Below are positions 59,501-64,000 of a DNA stretch of 64,000 bases, in pieces; position 1 is the first letter of the stretch; each line of letters begins with the position of its first letter. Source of the DNA: Macropodus opercularis (lineage: Eukaryota > Chordata > Actinopteri > Anabantiformes > Osphronemidae); NCBI GenBank assembly GCA_030770545.1, contig CM061100.1:14686501-14750500 (forward strand), given 5' to 3'. Position numbers and translations under genes: made by a program. The notes below the pieces were generated by a model that was not told the origin of the DNA, did no database searches, and saw nothing but the letters and a program-made list of their open reading frames with translations.

Positions 59501-62486
59501 TAATAAACAGTTAAAGACAAGGAAATGTGTGCGTTTACAGCAGCTGTACATAAATGAACACAACAGAACAGGAAACCAGTAGAATCAATAGTATTTTTAC
59601 ATATTTACACAACCTGGCATTAATTATTACATAAGGGGACAGTAACTGCAAATGAAGATTTGTTGCTTGTTTAGTGGCAGTAAACAGTGAAACAGAATGA
59701 GATCAGCCGACGACTCTCCAAAGACGCATATATTCAGCGACAGGCGACAGGACGATCAGCATGAATGTGAAACGGGTCACGGAACACGTCTGTTCCAGCA
59801 CAGATAGCATTTAGGCTTGTTTTGAATGGATGGTTTGCTTCTGCTTTGTTTCTTCATTGGTTTATGGATCCAAACGTAATTATTCTACCTGATATTAGGT
59901 TGTTTCTGTGTCCATGTGGAGAAGCAGCGATGATCATCTCTGGTTTTATTTGTAGTTCTCATTCTGATCAAGTCTGGAAATAGTGAACTGCTACGTGATC
60001 ACTGGTTGTATGTGAATATGGTTTTTTTTATCTGTTAGGAACAAGTTGTTTACTAAGGCGTAGTGTGAAGAGCGAGTGGTGCAGTGGAGAGAAGGCGTTT
60101 TCCCAAAACCAAAACGCTCAGTTGGTTGTTGCGTTCACGTTGTGGCATCATTCTGATTTTATAATCAGAAGCTAATTACGATAGTTCTTCCTTTTGGGTC
60201 TGTTATAATAGTGATGCTATGAATTACGTTAATGTATTTGCTGGTCAGAATGACGACCCCTCTCACCAAACCCAAATCTAGACAGCTGTCATTGATAAGT
60301 AGCTAATTAGTGAGTTACCAGGAGAAGAGCTGGTGTAAGACCAGTGATTCGAACCTCAGCGGTGTCGTACTTCAGCTGCCTGGTGTAGATGAGTGACTGG
60401 CAGTTTGAACTACTCCTCGTGGACACGTTGTGCGTGTGATGTAGCTGCTGAATGTCTTTGCAGGTTGAAGGTGCGAGTGAGAAATAAAGGAAAAGACAAA
60501 AGACATTGGCAGCGTAGTCTAACAACAAATCACAATATATTCATCAGATCTGATGCCTAAACGTCTGGTTAGTTGAACTGAATTATTAAGCTGTGGTGGC
60601 TTAGAACCACACTAATGACAGTTCAGCTTGTGGAGCCATTATCTGTCTGTGTTTGTCTCCATAGTAACGCATTTGCTTTGATTTCATTACCTGGAGCTTT
60701 GAGCGCGTCTGCATTTAGCTGCAGCCACGTAGGACATGCAGTCGCTGAACCACAACTAAAGACGAGGGAGTCGTTTCCCAGCACTTCAGTCCAATCAGAG
60801 GTAATGTTATACTGTCTGAGGCGCGTGGTTTTCAAGGTACCTGGTCTGCTTGTGTCACCGGTCCTGCCTTCAGAAGTGGTTCTGTGTGTGTAGCCAGTTG
60901 TTAGTTCCTCTGTTCTCACAGGGAGTTTTAACGCATTGTACGACTTTGTTTCCTGCTTTGCAGAGACCGTCCTGTGTTCACATCCAGTCTGATTCTTTCA
61001 AATTAAAACCAGAGTCCAGCTCTGACCAGTTTGTGATCGACTCAGTGGAAATGTTCTTAGCATATAAAGCCAGTTAATTGAATTCTTAGGCTGAAAATCA
61101 AGTTTTAGCGGTAAACTAGCAGAATTAAAGGATCAAAGTTAGTGAAGTGTAGCAGCTTCAGTCTAGACTTTAACCAAACCTGTGATGAATTGAACTGTGA
61201 CCTGCTGAGAACCTGCTCATTCAGGATGTAAAAAACAAAGAACAAACTAACACGGACATCTCTAAGTTGATCTGACATAAACCATTTGCCTTCAACGCCA
61301 GAGTCAACCTGTTACTGTGACAGGACAAAAGCAACCAAGACACGTTTTTATGTTTTTTGATGTGGGCCTGAATTCAAATGAATCAAAACCTGTGTCCTTG
61401 ACTCGTTTAGCCTTTTGAGAATGTCCAACGCCTTCCAGGAGATGCGCTGTCTGTGTCTCAGACTACTTGACAGCCATAATGTGCGGTGATGTGTGTGTAG
61501 ATGCCAGCGGCTCCTGGTGGCCGTGCGACGTCTGCCCCCCGCCAGTACTCCAGTACGAGGAAGAGGAGGAGGTGGGGAGGCTTACGGCAGCAGTGGAAGC
61601 TTCTGGGCTTGTTTCAGATTGATGAGCAGCATGACTTCTACAGCCTGACCTGCATGATGAAGGAGGGATTAGCTGCTGCTCTCCAACACACCATGGAGAA
61701 GGCGCCGGCAGTGAGTACACGCAGCAGAGCGAAGCAAACAGCCACACGCTGGTCGGTACCTTCATGATGTAACATTCAGATGGAAACGATCAGACCGTTA
61801 AATACACATTTAATCAACATGCATCTATCTGGTGGCAATGATGGGATGGGTGACTGAAGCCAGGCGTGGAGCTGCTGTGACCCATTTAGCGGCTGTAGAA
61901 CACTGGACATATGCGCGTTAGAAAGCTAGACACAGATTTAACTTTCAACCAAAAAACGGTTCCTCATAAGGCACCAGGAGCAGAAACTCACCAGCTAGTA
62001 TATCATCAGAGTTTTCACTTCTGCTCAGATGCTCTACTTATCCAACAGCTAATCCACAACTTCTGCACATCCCTATGTTGACAAGACTCCAGGGAAAAGT
62101 CTGCTGTTCCTTCAGAGGGACCGGTTTTAGTGGTGTCATACAGTGTGTAACACTACAGGAAGGGATGTGCAGCCGCTAATGTTCCTTCTCTCTCTTCTTT
62201 GCTGTAGAACGCGGTGTCAGACGACGACTTCAGCTTAGAGGTCACTCAGGTTCACAAGGTGGGTTCACCGTGTGAACCTTCGCCTCAGGACTGTGTGTGT
62301 CGCATATTTATCTGCGTTTGCGTTTGTGCAGGACTTTACGATGGAGACGTTTGCAGGCCCGGTGTTTGCCAGCCTGCGCAGCTCGTTGGGACTGACCGAG
62401 CAGGAGTATCAGCAGTCGCTGTGCTCTGAAAACTGCTACCTCCAGTTTATCAGCAACTCGAAGAGCAAGGCCGACTTCTTCCTAAC
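56575..62486 (+). CDS. pip5kl1: Phosphatidylinositol-4-phosphate 5-kinase-like protein 1, 5' part
   Basis: Member of the PIPK family whose mammalian form has little or no kinase activity and acts as a scaffold for PIP5K; the gene runs off the right edge. Exons seen: 56575-56589 (MSHIE), 61501-61710, 62208-62258, 62332-62486, with phase 2 left open for the next exon. Exon 2 reads MPAAPGGRATSAPRQYSS, then LLGLFQIDEQHDFYSLTCMM, matching human LGLFEIS..HGMTCMM. Exons 3-4 give DDDFSLEVTQVHK and FAGPVFASLRSSLGLTEQEY, then YLQFISNSKSKADFFL. Exons 2-4 are firm. Exon 1 is inferred from GCCGCCATG context, a perfect GTAAGT donor and phase 0, across a 4.9-kb intron; exon 2 also begins with an ATG and could be the start. 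Confidence 0.88.
57311..57328. repeat. C18 homopolymer
   Basis: Uninterrupted C run in pip5kl1 intron 1. Confidence 0.95.
57371..58797 (-). mobile_element. Tc1-like (Tc1/mariner superfamily) DNA transposon, about 1.43 kb
   Basis: Ends are inverted: the left starts CAGTTGC and the right ends GCAACTG, each flanked by TA, the target duplication of this superfamily. Inverted homology continues for roughly 150-200 nt (both arms hold ATTTCTGCATAAAT, GATCTTCATCTAAGTCACAA and CTTAAACTAATGCTGCACAA). Sits in pip5kl1 intron 1 in reverse orientation. The transposase inside is broken. Confidence 0.93.
57633..58185 (-). pseudogene. Broken Tc1-like transposase
   Basis: Minus-strand fragments read LKFAKEQLDDPQNHWQHIL with RTDETK (first catalytic Asp region), RRHNNMWRKR, HGGGASWFGA, then in another frame MQQDHDPKHSSKSTTE (second catalytic Asp region) and LDWTSQSLDLNP. 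Frame changes and missing N-terminal DNA-binding part show it cannot encode an active enzyme. Confidence 0.88.
58798..61500 (+). other. pip5kl1 intron 1, part right of the transposon
   Basis: 2.7 kb without recognisable exon, repeat family or ORF. Confidence 0.55.
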
Positions 62487-63027
62487 GTGAGTAAGACATG
62501 AGCCGGTGGCTCAGAGGGATCAGGGGACTCCAGACATTCATTCGGGAGAATGTGATTATTACACAGGTTACACGTTAGCCTGTGTTGAATATGGCTGCTT
62601 CATCCATTAAAAGGTTTTTCAGTGTGTGTAGTTGGAGTCGGAGCCACACTTGGACTTTGCTGATGACGTTTCACACAGAAAAGTATGTCAAATGAAACGT
62701 TCCCCAAACTGAGGCTTCAGCTGGACACAGTGTCAGGAAACGCACAGACTGCGTCAAAGGTTATGTGGACAGTTTGAATTACAATGGACAGCACGTTGCT
62801 GGGTTCACCAAGTCTATTCGAAACCCGTGAAGGCACCACGATGCTAACGCTGGAGGTAAAGGGGACTATAGTCAAGTCTTCTCCTCCGTGAATTAAAGTT
62901 AGTTGACATTTTGTCTTTGCTCTATATAATGTCTATGGAATAATTAAGAGTTTGTTTCCTTCAAACAAATGAGAAGATGATTATTATGTGTTTTGTTGAA
63001 TATTTACCAGAATCGGTGATGAAATAA

Positions 63028-63640
63028 ACAAATTCAATTCAATTTTATTTATTTAGCACCAATTCACAACATCAGTGATCTCAAGGCTCTTTACAGTGAG
63101 TTTTAAGACCTGACACAACTAAACCCAACAAATCCACATAGAGCAGCTTTTAACTGGAGCCACTTAGTAAATTACACATTTTAATAGCAGCATTGGAAAA
63201 ACTCTATAGAGGAAGAAACCTCCAGCAGATCCAGGATCAGTGGGAGAACATCTGCCTTGACCGGTTGGAGTGAAGGGATAGAGAAGAGAGAAAAGAACAA
63301 CAACAACAACAACAGCAGCAGGCAGGATGGTTGGACCAGCAGCTGGAGACACACGACTCTGAGTCTGACGATACCTGGAGATGAGAATAGAGAGAGACAG
63401 AAAGAGAGAAACACAACTAGGAGAGAACAGAGACAGAGTTAGTCACATGTGGACATGGAGGCATGTTAGTGGATGGAATAGGTAGAAAACCAGAGGAGCT
63501 CAGTGAATGAAGGAGGTTCCAGCATCTAAGCCTGTAGCAGCTTAACTAAGAGATGGATCAGAGGAACCAGAACCATCTGGAACCATCAGCTTTGTCAGAA
63601 AGGAAGGTTTCAGCCTAGTGTTAAAGCAGAGAGGGCGTCT
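63028..63640 (+). mobile_element. Dispersed teleost repeat, family R, copy 4 (forward)
   Basis: Begins ATTCAATTCAATTTTATTTA, then AGCACCAATTCACAAC, GCTCTTTACAGTGAG, CTTTTAACTGGAGCCA and GAGGAAGAAACCTCCAGCAG. Ends near GGTTTCAGCCTAGTGTTAAA. Overlaps copies 2 and 3 at its two ends, linking them into one family. Confidence 0.88.
63297..63322. repeat. (CAA)n(CAG)n microsatellite inside family R copy 4
   Basis: Perfect CAA then CAG trinucleotides. Confidence 0.9.
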
Positions 63641-64000
63641 GCTGCTAGAACCGGCCGTGGTCTGTGGCTCATCACCGCTGATGTACCTTGATCTGTGAAA
63701 GCCTCCCGCTCGGTTAATCATCTCTCTCGATTGTGTTAATGAGCAGCAACTGAAGCGTCGTCTTCTGGTTCTGGTACTTTACGTCACCCTCCTCATTCTC
63801 ACTGGGTGGGTGGCCGGGACGTCCAGCTTCCAGGTAGCTAGTCTGGAGACGGGGCGGCTGCTTTCATATGTAACAGGAACACAAAGTATTAACGTAAGGA
63901 GGGAGTGACGAGTCCTTACATACTGCTCATAGAGGAGGAGCAGGTGAAGGTGATGGCAACGATGAGGTCAGAGCAGGAAGTGATGTAACGGATGATGACG

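Larger units (their letters stand above)
62487..64000 (+). other. pip5kl1 intron 4 (incomplete)
   Basis: The expected next exon (human DQRFFLKTQ region) was not found, so it probably lies beyond the window. Contains family R copy 4. Confidence 0.55.

Overview
The window is nuclear DNA from a ray-finned fish, most likely a compact-genome percomorph teleost. Genes are split into many short GT-AG exons and the introns carry teleost-type dispersed repeats. Nearly every recognisable gene belongs to the set that sits on human chromosome 9q34. No bacterial, viral, CRISPR or operon-like features were seen. Gene models below were built by hand from splice sites, reading phase and remembered human family sequences, so exon edges are predictions. 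All complete models keep an open frame and end at plausible lengths.

Layout: 1-2913 holds the last nine exons of sptan1 (alpha-II spectrin, +). 3246-6180 is dync2i2 (WDR34, dynein-2 intermediate chain, -), tail-to-tail with sptan1. 7407-10440 is set (-). 12170-25688 is pkn3 (+), head-to-head with set. 28102-30549 is zdhhc12 (-). 32442-35950 is uap1l1 (-). 37822-46002 is slc25a25 (mitochondrial ATP-Mg/Pi carrier, -). 48988-51094 is naif1 (+), head-to-head with slc25a25. 53592-55117 is dpm2 (+). 56575 to beyond the right edge is the 5' part of pip5kl1 (+). The run sptan1-dync2i2-set-pkn3-zdhhc12 and the run slc25a25-naif1-dpm2-pip5kl1 are each neighbours in human, but in human they lie about 0.5-1 Mb apart and uap1l1 lies near the chromosome end; here they are joined.

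The genes do not form one pathway. They cover membrane skeleton (sptan1), cilia (dync2i2), chromatin and phosphatase control (set), Rho-effector kinase signalling (pkn3), S-acylation (zdhhc12), sugar-nucleotide synthesis and GPI/N-glycan donors (uap1l1, dpm2), mitochondrial nucleotide exchange (slc25a25), a domesticated transposon DNA-binding protein (naif1) and phosphoinositide scaffolding (pip5kl1).

Non-genic content: a 1.43-kb Tc1-like transposon with TA target sites (57371-58797), a 606-bp block present twice with no difference noticed (23892-24497 and 26617-27222), four pieces of one teleost dispersed repeat family, LINE remnants, a perfect 29-bp-arm hairpin in a pkn3 intron, and several microsatellites including a (TG)n(CG)n tract in the set/pkn3 divergent interval. 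Most striking regulatory and splicing points: a consensus RFX X-box before the ciliary gene dync2i2, an 18-nt sptan1 microexon, a candidate 42-nt in-frame cassette exon in naif1, a dpm2 first coding exon consisting only of ATG, and an orphan promoter-like segment with a 41-codon ORF at 31237. I found no clear new multi-gene system.
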